The position numbers were made by a program, and so were the translations under genes. From the NCBI GenBank assembly GCA_964578345.1, contig CAZOCP010000032.1, positions 1 through 6,320 of the forward strand: a DNA stretch of 6,320 nt. Direction: 5' to 3'. The stretch is from VGKP01 sp964578345. GTDB taxonomy: Archaea > Nanobdellota > Nanobdellia > Pacearchaeales > GW2011-AR1. Positions 1 to 4,733 of the stretch are shown in pieces (the stretch's first letter is position 1; the number at the start of each line of letters is the position of its first letter). Under the pieces are notes generated by a model. That model saw only the letters and a list, made by a program, of their open reading frames with translations. It did not search any database and was not told the DNA's origin.

Positions 1-1
1 G

Positions 2-103
2 ACCCAAATTTTTTACGATAGTGCCGGCAACTTTGAGTTTTCCTTTCAGGACTTTGCACTAAAACTCAATCCTTCCAAGTATTCAGGTGAATATAAGCAT
101 TAG
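2..103 (+). CDS. 3' end of an unidentified gene (partial, 33 residues)
   Basis: An open frame enters from the left edge of the window and ends at TAG 101-103. The visible C-terminus reads TQIFYDSAGNFEFSFQDFAL, followed by KLNPSKYSGEYKH. Alternating hydrophobic and polar residues (NFEFSF, FALKL) suggest beta-strands, as in Ig-like or carboxypeptidase-regulatory-like repeats of surface proteins, but 33 residues are too few to assign a family. It lies on the same strand as the next gene, which has its own TATA-like box, so they are probably separate transcripts. Function unknown. The call rests on the open frame and protein-like composition only. Confidence 0.5.
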   Translation, partial: TQIFYDSAGNFEFSFQDFALKLNPSKYSGEYKH

Positions 104-152
104 ATAAAGTAACTTTCTTACTCATTACAAGTAATACTTTATTTAGAATATC

Positions 153-160
153 TTTAAATA
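153..160 (+). promoter_or_regulatory. TATA-like box for the 182-925 gene
   Basis: TTTAAATA lies at -29 to -22 relative to the ATG at 182. That places the expected start site at or next to the start codon. No Shine-Dalgarno is present, so the mRNA is inferred to be leaderless. Confidence 0.55.
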
Positions 161-181
161 ACCAGCTTTTCTGGGAAAATA

Positions 182-925
182 ATGCGCGCCATTTCATGCT
201 TATATAAAAGCACATTTATTTTTCTGGGAATTAATCTTTCTGCCTCAGAAGAGATTAATCTTTCACCTCCGTCAAAAGAAGAAAGAGTTTTTAAGTTAGA
301 CATTCCAAATGTTGAATACTCCTCTCGTTTTGAGCGCATAATGAACGAGCGCCTTAATCATAATCTTACAAATGTTTTAGGCTCTCCTTATCTCTCTTTT
401 CTTTCATCAGGGAATGCAGATACTGAATATAGAGATGTAATTTATAATGATGTCAAGAGAGCAATTAATAGGGGCGCCATTCAGATGGGAAGATCCTATA
501 TGTTTGAAAATTTTCCCTTAAGTCATTTTCTCCGTGATACTTTTTCAGGCAGAGTCGAACAAGGCACTTTAGCAAATCCTCTAGAAAAAGATGAATTCAT
601 ATTGCGTGAGCAGTCTATAAAAGAAAAGCTTGGATTAAAAGCAGGAGTTAGAGTGCGTACAAATCCCTATGTTTTCACCACACTAGATCAGGGCAGCAGA
701 AGCATGCATCTTAGGGCATATCGCGATCACGGCTCCTTGACTTTTCAGCAAAGTCTTAGCCCATCATGGTACTTTAATACAAGCGTACTTGCTGAAGAAT
801 GGAAAAGTTCAAGAGTTTCTTATTCTATTTCAACGCAATCTCATCTATTTAAGGGACTGTTTAATGTTGGAGTCTCTTTTGGAGATTCACCTATTCCTTA
901 TATAGCATGGACTAAAAGATTTTAG
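182..925 (+). CDS. Putative exported protein with beta-barrel-like C-terminal region
   Basis: No family recognised. The N-terminus has a short basic segment, a hydrophobic stretch (about residues 10-19, STFIFLGINL) and a small-residue site (SAS, 20-22), consistent with a signal peptide cleaved near residue 22. Residues 23-150 are mixed and charged, with likely helices (for example 83-98). From about 150 to the end the chain alternates hydrophobic/aromatic and polar residues in short stretches separated by turns (around 166-172, 181-184, 205-210, 233-238), with no hydrophobic TM helix. It ends IPYIAWTKRF, with a terminal Phe. That resembles the last strands of a bacterial outer-membrane beta-barrel, which would be unusual in an archaeon; a secreted beta-rich domain is the alternative. 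The start at 182 is supported by the TATA-like box 22-29 nt upstream. The downstream FKBP gene is 43 bp away with its own promoter. Confidence 0.7.
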   Translation: MRAISCLYKSTFIFLGINLSASEEINLSPPSKEERVFKLDIPNVEYSSRFERIMNERLNHNLTNVLGSPYLSFLSSGNADTEYRDVIYNDVKRAINRGAIQMGRSYMFENFPLSHFLRDTFSGRVEQGTLANPLEKDEFILREQSIKEKLGLKAGVRVRTNPYVFTTLDQGSRSMHLRAYRDHGSLTFQQSLSPSWYFNTSVLAEEWKSSRVSYSISTQSHLFKGLFNVGVSFGDSPIPYIAWTKRF

Positions 926-939
926 CTGAATCAGGAACG

Positions 940-947
940 TTTATAAA
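940..947 (+). promoter_or_regulatory. TATA-like box for the FKBP gene
   Basis: TTTATAAA lies at -29 to -22 from the ATG at 969, the same spacing as the preceding gene. There is no Shine-Dalgarno, which implies a leaderless transcript. Confidence 0.6.
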
Positions 948-968
948 ACTCCTCTAATACCGACAATT

Positions 969-1634
969 ATGGAAAAAGCAAACAAGAACGAATTTATCGA
1001 GATAAAATACACCGGATATTCGAATGGAGAGATTTTTGACTCTAATATCGAGGAAGATTTGCAGAAGATTAGCAAAGAAAAGCCGAAAGAAACAATCATA
1101 GTAGTGGGGCAGAGAATGGTCGTGCAGGGTCTGGATAATGCCTTAAACGGAAAAGAAATAGGAAAAGAATATAGAATCAAACTTTCATCAAAAGAAGGCT
1201 TTGGAGAGCGCAGAAGAGAATTGATTAAAATCATACCTTTAAAATCTTTCACAGATAAAAATATTAAACCTTACATTGGAATGATGCTGACTTTAGACGA
1301 CCTTTTAGTTAAAATATTAGCAATTTCAGGCGCGCGTGTCACAGCGGACTTCAATAATCCTTTATCAAGCAAAGATATAGAATATAAATTTGTTATAGTT
1401 AGAAAAGTGACAAATGAAGCAGAAAAAATCAAATTTCTTTTTTCAATATTCTTCGGATTCGTGCCAGAATTTGAAGTAAAAGAAGCAGTAATAGTGAAAG
1501 GCCAGCCCGAGTTGGAAGAAATGGTTAAAACATTCGGCTCTAAATTCAAAGAATTAATAGGAAAAGATTTAGTTTATGAATTTAAAGAAAACAAATCATT
1601 AAAAGAACCAAATAAATTTGAACCAGCAGTATAA
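969..1634 (+). CDS. FKBP-type peptidyl-prolyl cis-trans isomerase (SlyD-like, archaeal long type)
   Basis: Catalyses cis-trans isomerisation of Xaa-Pro bonds and acts as a folding chaperone, probably cytoplasmic since no signal peptide is seen. The split FKBP domain is visible: strand and turn with Y14, G20 and the F23-D24 pair; the core VVGQRMVVQGLDNAL (45-59) with the family's G-x-E (61-63); and the flap SSKEGFGE (73-80), where the usual Pro of the PxxAYG-type motif is Ser. An insert-in-flap domain spans roughly 84-124. The chain returns to the FKBP fold at ADFNNPLSSKDIEYKFVIV (126-144), matching the family's D-x-N-H-P-L-A-G pattern with Asn in place of His. Residues about 150-221 form a C-terminal extension common in archaeal long FKBPs, with an unusually hydrophobic piece at 156-165. 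It is convergent with the next gene, with only 7 bp between stop codons. Confidence 0.93.
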   Translation: MEKANKNEFIEIKYTGYSNGEIFDSNIEEDLQKISKEKPKETIIVVGQRMVVQGLDNALNGKEIGKEYRIKLSSKEGFGERRRELIKIIPLKSFTDKNIKPYIGMMLTLDDLLVKILAISGARVTADFNNPLSSKDIEYKFVIVRKVTNEAEKIKFLFSIFFGFVPEFEVKEAVIVKGQPELEEMVKTFGSKFKELIGKDLVYEFKENKSLKEPNKFEPAV

Positions 1635-1641
1635 ATTAATT

Positions 1642-2355
1642 CTATATAAGAAATTCTGAAGAATTATCTACAAGAATGCGCAAATTCGTTTCAGATATAA
1701 ATTTATTTTCAGCATATCTTCCAGAAGCTAATCCTTCAATAGGAAGGGCAATTATCCCTTTATCTTTAGGCCATCTAGGTATTTTTTCTCTAAAATCTTC
1801 GCTAAGAACCCAATTTTCACCATACGCTTCCTTCGTCTCATAAAAAACACTAATCTTACGATGATAAAAAGGCGGAGCAATTAACGGGCTGATAATGCCT
1901 CTTCTTTGAGTAACGGATTCCTCGTTTCTTCCAACAATAACAAAAGGATATTGTTTTGTAATAAGTTGAAAAGGATCATAAAAAACAATAGACCCGAATT
2001 TATCAAAATTAAGAGACTTAAGTTCATTTTTAACCCTCCTATCGTCAATTTTCGATGGAGTTTCTCTTAAATTCAAAGGATCATCCAACTTTTCTTCAAA
2101 TATCTTGCTTATCCTTCTGCCTGATTCATTTCTCTCTGTTGATGTAGAAGTTTGTCTTAGCAGACGGTACGAATTTGCAAAATCAACATCATCACCAGGT
2201 TTGGGCGGAGAAAGATCCTCATATTCTATTCTTGTTCCCACACCATACTTTTCTCCGCGGCTTTTTCTTAAGATAACAACCCTGCCTCCATTATTAGGAC
2301 TGACTTTTAAATTCCCCCCCATATCTGTGCCCGTTATAATTCCATAATATGGCAT
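1642..2355 (-). CDS. Hypothetical protein, possible N-terminal OB-like domain
   Basis: Not recognised. The 237-aa protein is soluble-looking, with no signal peptide or TM segment. Residues 1-66 are beta-rich and Gly-rich (YYGIITGTDMGG at 3-14, then GRVVILRKS, then PKPGDDVDF at 51-59), recalling the strand pattern and late PGDxVxF element of OB/cold-shock/S1-type folds. That is inference from pattern only. Residues 67-115 are charged and low-complexity, probably a linker. Residues 118-237 form a second domain with strand-like stretches (GSIVFYDPFQ 121-130, YPFVIVGRNEE 136-146, KISVFYETKE 167-176, KGIIALPIEGLASGR 199-213). A run of seven G's spans codons 12-14, so the reading frame there deserves care; M12 is an alternative start. 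A divergent promoter region separates it from ftsZ. Confidence 0.75.
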   Translation of the reverse strand: MPYYGIITGTDMGGNLKVSPNNGGRVVILRKSRGEKYGVGTRIEYEDLSPPKPGDDVDFANSYRLLRQTSTSTERNESGRRISKIFEEKLDDPLNLRETPSKIDDRRVKNELKSLNFDKFGSIVFYDPFQLITKQYPFVIVGRNEESVTQRRGIISPLIAPPFYHRKISVFYETKEAYGENWVLSEDFREKIPRWPKDKGIIALPIEGLASGRYAENKFISETNLRILVDNSSEFLI

Positions 2356-2376
2356 AACCCATTATAGATTTATACC

Positions 2377-2384
2377 TTATTATA
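2377..2384 (-). promoter_or_regulatory. TATA-like box for the 1642-2355 gene
   Basis: On the minus strand TATAATAA lies at -29 to -22 from the ATG at 2355. A second match, TATAAAT at 2368-2374, is too close to the start to fit the usual spacing. There is no Shine-Dalgarno. Confidence 0.45.
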
Positions 2385-2479
2385 CTTTTTGCTTTTCTAA
2401 TGCATATATTACAAATTTTTGATTCAAAGAATAAACTCACTTAAAAAATTATTCTAATAAAATTTCGAAACAATAATAC

Positions 2480-2487
2480 TTATAAAC
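2480..2487 (+). promoter_or_regulatory. TATA-like box for ftsZ
   Basis: TTATAAAC lies at -28 to -21 from the ATG at 2508. GAGATGAT (2500-2507), which abuts the ATG, resembles an archaeal Shine-Dalgarno but has no spacer, so leaderless initiation is favoured. The 152-bp divergent gap with the 1642-2355 gene holds this box, the opposite-strand box and otherwise AT-rich sequence. Confidence 0.5.
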
Positions 2488-2507
2488 ACTGTCTATCTTG
2501 AGATGAT

Positions 2508-3605
2508 ATGGCTAGCATTACCATAGAAAAAGAGAGGAGAATAGCTCCTTCTGAAAATTCCATCGACCATGAGCTAGAGGAATTGCTAAAAAAACAAGGC
2601 GCGCGTATTAAAGTTGTAGGCTGCGGCGGTGGCGGAGGAAATTCAGTCTCAAGAATGAAGGAAACTGGAATTAAGGGATGCGAAATAATTGCAATCAACA
2701 CAGATGCTCAAGATCTTCTTTATTCAAATGCAGATGAGAAAATTTTAATCGGCAGAGAATTAACACATGGCTTAGGCGCAGGCAGCAATCCAAAAATTGG
2801 AGAGCAGGCGGCGCGCGAATCCGAACAGGAAATAAGAAAGAAAATCAGCGATTCAGATATGGTATTTATTACTTGCGGATTAGGCGGCGGAACAGGTACC
2901 GGAGCAGCCCCAGTAGTGGCAGAAATTGCAAGAAAACAAGGTTCTTTAACAATAGGAGTCGTTACTCTGCCATTTACAGTAGAAGGGCAGAAGCGTATTG
3001 AAAATGCTCAATATGGTTTAGACAAAATGGTCGCTGTTACAGACACTCTTATTGTCATTCCAAATGATAAGCTTTTAGAAATAGCGCCAGAATTGCCAAT
3101 TCATACAGCATTCAAGGTTGCAGATGAGATTCTAACAAATTCAGTTAAGGGAATAACAGAGTTGGTTACAAAAGCTGGCCTAGTCAATTTAGATTTTGCA
3201 GACGTAAAAGCAGTTATGTCAAATGGAGGAGTTTCTCTTATAGGAATAGGAGAATCAGACTCGAAAGAGCGTGCCAAAGACTCAGTTGAGAAGGCGATAA
3301 ATAATCCTCTATTAGATGTAGACATTACAAATGCAACAGGAGTTCTGGTAAACATAATCGGCGGTCCAGATATGTCTTTAGACGAATACCGTCTAGTCAT
3401 GGAGATTATAGGAGAAAAAGTAGCATCAAATGCCAAAATAATATCTGGAGCCCAAATCTCCCCAGACATGGAAAAAACTATGAAAGTTCTTTTGATAGTT
3501 ACAGGTGTAAAAAGCTCCCAAATCTTAGGCTCTTCTCTAGAGTTATCTTCTGCTCAAAATAATGAATTGGAGCAAGAACTAGGCATAGATTTTCTAAAAG
3601 AGTAA
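2508..3605 (+). CDS. ftsZ: Cell-division GTPase FtsZ (archaeal FtsZ1-like)
   Basis: Tubulin-superfamily GTPase that polymerises at mid-cell to form the division ring. After a charged N-terminal extension (1-32) come the nucleotide-binding landmarks: VVGCGGGGGNSVSRM (36-50; the more usual AGG is GGG here), NTDAQDL (64-70), GLGAGSNP (88-95), and the tubulin signature GGGTGTG (126-132). NDKLL (186-190) and AFKVADEIL (201-209) follow. The catalytic T7 loop NLDFAD (227-232), which completes GTP hydrolysis in the neighbouring subunit, is intact. The C-terminal domain runs to about 338. A short linker then leads to LGIDFLKE (358-365), a plausible C-terminal anchor-binding peptide. The 365-aa length is normal. 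FtsZ1 rather than FtsZ2 is judged by overall motif resemblance and is less certain than FtsZ itself. Followed after 30 bp by secE, an order known from euryarchaea. Confidence 0.97.
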   Translation: MASITIEKERRIAPSENSIDHELEELLKKQGARIKVVGCGGGGGNSVSRMKETGIKGCEIIAINTDAQDLLYSNADEKILIGRELTHGLGAGSNPKIGEQAARESEQEIRKKISDSDMVFITCGLGGGTGTGAAPVVAEIARKQGSLTIGVVTLPFTVEGQKRIENAQYGLDKMVAVTDTLIVIPNDKLLEIAPELPIHTAFKVADEILTNSVKGITELVTKAGLVNLDFADVKAVMSNGGVSLIGIGESDSKERAKDSVEKAINNPLLDVDITNATGVLVNIIGGPDMSLDEYRLVMEIIGEKVASNAKIISGAQISPDMEKTMKVLLIVTGVKSSQILGSSLELSSAQNNELEQELGIDFLKE

Positions 3606-3614
3606 TTTTAAAAA
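3606..3614 (+). promoter_or_regulatory. Possible TATA-like box for secE
   Basis: TTTTAAAAA directly follows the ftsZ stop and sits about 22-30 nt before the ATG at 3636, the spacing of the other promoters in the window. No Shine-Dalgarno precedes secE. Co-transcription with ftsZ is also possible. Confidence 0.4.
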
Positions 3615-3635
3615 GTCTTGCTTTGTATAAATAAA

Positions 3636-3833
3636 ATGGAAGAAACATCATTGTCTAGCGGATTCATTACAAGGTTAAAATCATTTTTTATTCAATCAAA
3701 AAGAGTCTGGCAGATATTAAGCAAGCCTTCAGCTGAAGAATTTAAAGCGATAGCAAAAGTATCTGCTATAGGAATTCTAGTAGTAGGTCTATTAGGATTT
3801 TTAATCTCTGATATAATTAAATTTTTAAAGTAG
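3636..3833 (+). CDS. secE: Preprotein translocase subunit SecE (Sec61 gamma)
   Basis: Small clamp subunit of the SecYE protein-conducting channel in the cytoplasmic membrane. The 65-aa chain has the archaeal/eukaryotic Sec61-gamma layout: an amphipathic N-terminal helix with basic and aromatic residues (FITRLKSFFIQSKRVWQIL, 10-28), the family hinge KPSAEEFKAIAKV (30-42), and one TM helix (about 43-62, SAIGILVVGLLGFLISDIIK). I start it at the ATG at 3636. An in-frame TTG 18 nt upstream would only add LCINK-type residues and fits neither the family length nor the promoter spacing. Its place behind ftsZ matches known archaeal synteny, but the usual next genes spt5/nusG and rpl11 are not adjacent. 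Confidence 0.94.
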   Translation: MEETSLSSGFITRLKSFFIQSKRVWQILSKPSAEEFKAIAKVSAIGILVVGLLGFLISDIIKFLK

Positions 3834-3860
3834 ATTCATATAAATATAGAATACTAAGAA

Positions 3861-4133
3861 ATGACCAAAGAACAAGACTATATAAGAGAACTCTCTGCAT
3901 ACATCAAGAGAAATCTTAAAAAAGGATACACTAAAGATTCTTTAAAATGGGCCCTAATCAATCAAGGGCATTCTCGTAGAGAAGTGGAAAAAGCAATGCA
4001 GCGTGTAGATGAGGAGCTTGTGCAGGAAGCCCCCCTGTTAAAAACAAAGCCAGATATTAATTATGAAGTTATTGAGCCAAAAGAGGCAGTAGCTGAAAAA
4101 AAGTCATTTTGGAAAAGGCTATTTGGATTGTAA
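3861..4133 (+). CDS. Small basic helical protein, UBA-like N-terminal segment
   Basis: A 90-aa protein I cannot assign to a named family. Residues 5-55 look like a three-helix segment, YIRELSAYIKRNLKKGYT then DSLKWALINQGHSRREVEKAM. The pattern of a helix, 'KGY', a helix, 'xQGHS', and a helix recalls short UBA-like or winged modules frequent in DPANN hypothetical proteins. A flexible acidic/Pro-containing stretch follows (56-79), then a basic-aromatic tail KSFWKRLFGL (81-90) that could form an amphipathic membrane-contacting helix. It begins 27 nt after the secE stop. It has no Shine-Dalgarno, and ATATAAAT (3838-3845) is rather close to the ATG, so co-transcription with secE or a weak promoter of its own are both possible. 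Functional linkage to secretion is only a guess from position. Confidence 0.8.
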   Translation: MTKEQDYIRELSAYIKRNLKKGYTKDSLKWALINQGHSRREVEKAMQRVDEELVQEAPLLKTKPDINYEVIEPKEAVAEKKSFWKRLFGL

Positions 4134-4203
4134 GTAAATTAATTTGATAAACTCTCTTTCTCTTGAAGATAATTAACTATAAAGAAAGTTGGAACCAACA
4201 CAG

Positions 4204-4210
4204 AAAAAAA
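4204..4210 (-). terminator. Oligo-T terminator, minus strand
   Basis: Seven consecutive T's on the minus strand lie just after the second copy of the tRNA 3' end. Archaeal RNA polymerase terminates at such tracts. It would close a transcript that begins at tRNA-Ser and runs through the GC-rich segment. Confidence 0.5.
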
Positions 4211-4216
4211 TGTTCA

Positions 4217-4233
4217 ACGCCGACGCCAGGAAT
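4217..4233. repeat. Displaced 17-bp copy of the tRNA-Ser 3' end
   Basis: ACGCCGACGCCAGGAAT here is identical to 4321-4337, the part of tRNA-Ser that holds the T-stem 3' side, the acceptor 3' strand, the discriminator and one further base. Identity stops at both edges. No 5' tRNA half is present, so this is not a second tRNA gene. A displaced tRNA 3' end is what integration at a tRNA attachment site leaves behind. Confidence 0.75.
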
Positions 4234-4249
4234 ACCCGAGCGAACACAT

Positions 4250-4268
4250 CAGGAATCAAAGATTCCTG
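4250..4268. repeat. Perfect inverted repeat (8-bp arms, 3-nt loop)
   Basis: CAGGAATC, then AAA, then GATTCCTG. The arm sequence is the same as the T-stem/T-loop edge of tRNA-Ser (4331-4338) and also appears as GATTCCTG at 4308-4315. Confidence 0.8.
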
Positions 4269-4278
4269 TCGCGACGGT

Positions 4279-4303
4279 TGCAGCGGAGCTTGCTCTGCTA
4301 GCA
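4279..4303. repeat. Imperfect inverted repeat (10-bp stem)
   Basis: TGCAGCGGAG pairs with CTCTGCT-A-GCA around a CTTG loop. The stem has one G-U pair and a bulged A at 4300. Confidence 0.75.
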
Positions 4304-4321
4304 CTTCGATTCCTGAAAATA

Positions 4322-4403
4322 CGCCGACGCCAGGAATCGAACCTGGATATCCCGAAGGAAACCGGTTCTCAAGACCGGCGCAGTACCATTGTGCCACGTC
4401 GGC
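4322..4403 (-). tRNA. tRNA-Ser (anticodon UGA)
   Basis: Class II tRNA of 82 nt without an intron. The acceptor stem GCCGACG/CGTCGGC pairs fully. A three-pair D stem (GCA/TGC) encloses a loop with the conserved GG. The anticodon stem CCGGT/ACCGG holds the loop CTTGAGA, giving anticodon TGA. The long variable arm contains the hairpin TCC-TTCG-GGA. The T arm is CCAGG-TTCGATT-CCTGG. The discriminator is G, as expected for serine, and CCA is not encoded. UGA reads UCA and, by wobble, UCG codons. It sits downstream of rpl12 on the same strand with its own TATA-like box and partly duplicates its 3' end about 104 bp away. Confidence 0.95.
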
Positions 4404-4426
4404 GCCCTTTGCTAAACAGCTTTCTG

Positions 4427-4434
4427 CTTATAAA
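4427..4434 (-). promoter_or_regulatory. TATA-like box for tRNA-Ser
   Basis: On the minus strand TTTATAAG is centred about 27 nt before the mature tRNA 5' end, fitting a start one or two bases upstream. A second box, TTTATAAAC (4436-4444), lies about 10 nt further up. Confidence 0.55.
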
Positions 4435-4441
4435 TGTTTAT

Positions 4442-4447
4442 AAAAAA
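4442..4447 (-). terminator. Oligo-T terminator after rpl12
   Basis: Six T's on the minus strand start 5 nt past the rpl12 stop codon and precede the tRNA promoter. This is the likely end of the ribosomal-protein transcript. Confidence 0.4.
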
Positions 4448-4451
4448 TAAA

Positions 4452-4733
4452 TTATCCAAAAAGTGCAGATAATCCTGCAGCAGACTCCGATGGAGCTTCT
4501 TCTTTCTTCTTCTCTTCTTTCTTCGCTTCAGCAGGGGCTGCAGGTGCAGCAGCTAATGCACTGGCATTCTGTAATTCAGAAGCAATATCAACGCCTTGCA
4601 AAGCAGCAAGGAGTGTTTTCACTTTCGCTTCATCAACACTTCCGCCAGCAGCTTTGATAACCTTTGTCAGGTTTTCTTCATTAACAGGCTGTCCAAGCTT
4701 ATGCAGAAGCAAAGCTCCGTAGATGTATTCCAT
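4452..4733 (-). CDS. rpl12: Ribosomal protein L12 (archaeal P1, stalk)
   Basis: Stalk protein that dimerises, binds the C-terminal helices of L10, and recruits elongation factors to the large subunit. Of 93 residues, the N-terminal dimerisation domain (1-55) starts MEYIYGALLLHKLG and continues with the typical VNEENLTKVIKAAG. An Ala/Pro hinge (56-68) follows, then a highly charged Lys/Glu segment (71-80), and finally the factor-binding tail GLSALFG (87-93), which in most archaea is GLGALFG. The ATG overlaps the rpl10 stop by one base (TAATG), and a strong Shine-Dalgarno AGGAGG lies 7 nt upstream, so translation is probably coupled. In this window it is the only stalk component carrying the ALFG tail. 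Confidence 0.97.
   Translation of the reverse strand: MEYIYGALLLHKLGQPVNEENLTKVIKAAGGSVDEAKVKTLLAALQGVDIASELQNASALAAAPAAPAEAKKEEKKKEEAPSESAAGLSALFG

Larger units (their letters stand above)
4217..4321 (-). ncRNA. Candidate structured RNA or integration remnant downstream of tRNA-Ser
   Basis: This stretch is about 54% G+C by hand count, in clearly AT-rich surroundings, and has no credible protein. It contains an 8-bp perfect hairpin with a 3-nt loop (4250-4268), a 10-bp hairpin with one G-U pair, a bulged A and a 4-nt loop (4279-4303), and an outer 7-bp pairing between 4227-4233 and 4309-4315. Together these could form a three-way junction. The word CAGGAATC or its complement occurs repeatedly. 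Orientation is uncertain. The minus strand is preferred because tRNA-Ser lies immediately upstream and a T7 tract immediately downstream. Confidence 0.4.

Noticed and set aside
941..1549. Minus-strand open frames opposite the FKBP gene
   Set aside because: They are shadows of a well-supported FKBP coding sequence with low-complexity composition.
2368..2374. TATAAAT (minus) as the promoter of the 1642-2355 gene
   Set aside because: Its centre is only about 16 nt from the ATG; the box at 2377-2384 has the spacing seen elsewhere.
3618..3635. Upstream TTG start for secE
   Set aside because: The ATG at 3636 fits the family length and the TATA-to-start distance; the extra residues LCINK are not SecE-like.
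4134..4203. Possible gene or strong plus-strand terminator after the 90-aa gene
   Set aside because: Only AT-rich and pyrimidine-rich sequence without a frame, a clean hairpin or a run of T's longer than three.
4217..4320. Second tRNA gene or tRNA pseudogene with a 5' half
   Set aside because: Homology covers only the 3' T-stem side and acceptor strand; no D arm or anticodon arm can be formed in the right place.
4217..4337. CRISPR array
   Set aside because: Only two full copies of the 17-bp repeat exist, they match tRNA-Ser, and spacing of the shorter words is irregular.
4173..4450. Open frames on both strands across the tRNA region (74-95 aa)
   Set aside because: They translate tRNA-Ser and the hairpin segment; such peptides are typical tRNA artefacts, and none has a plausible start signal.
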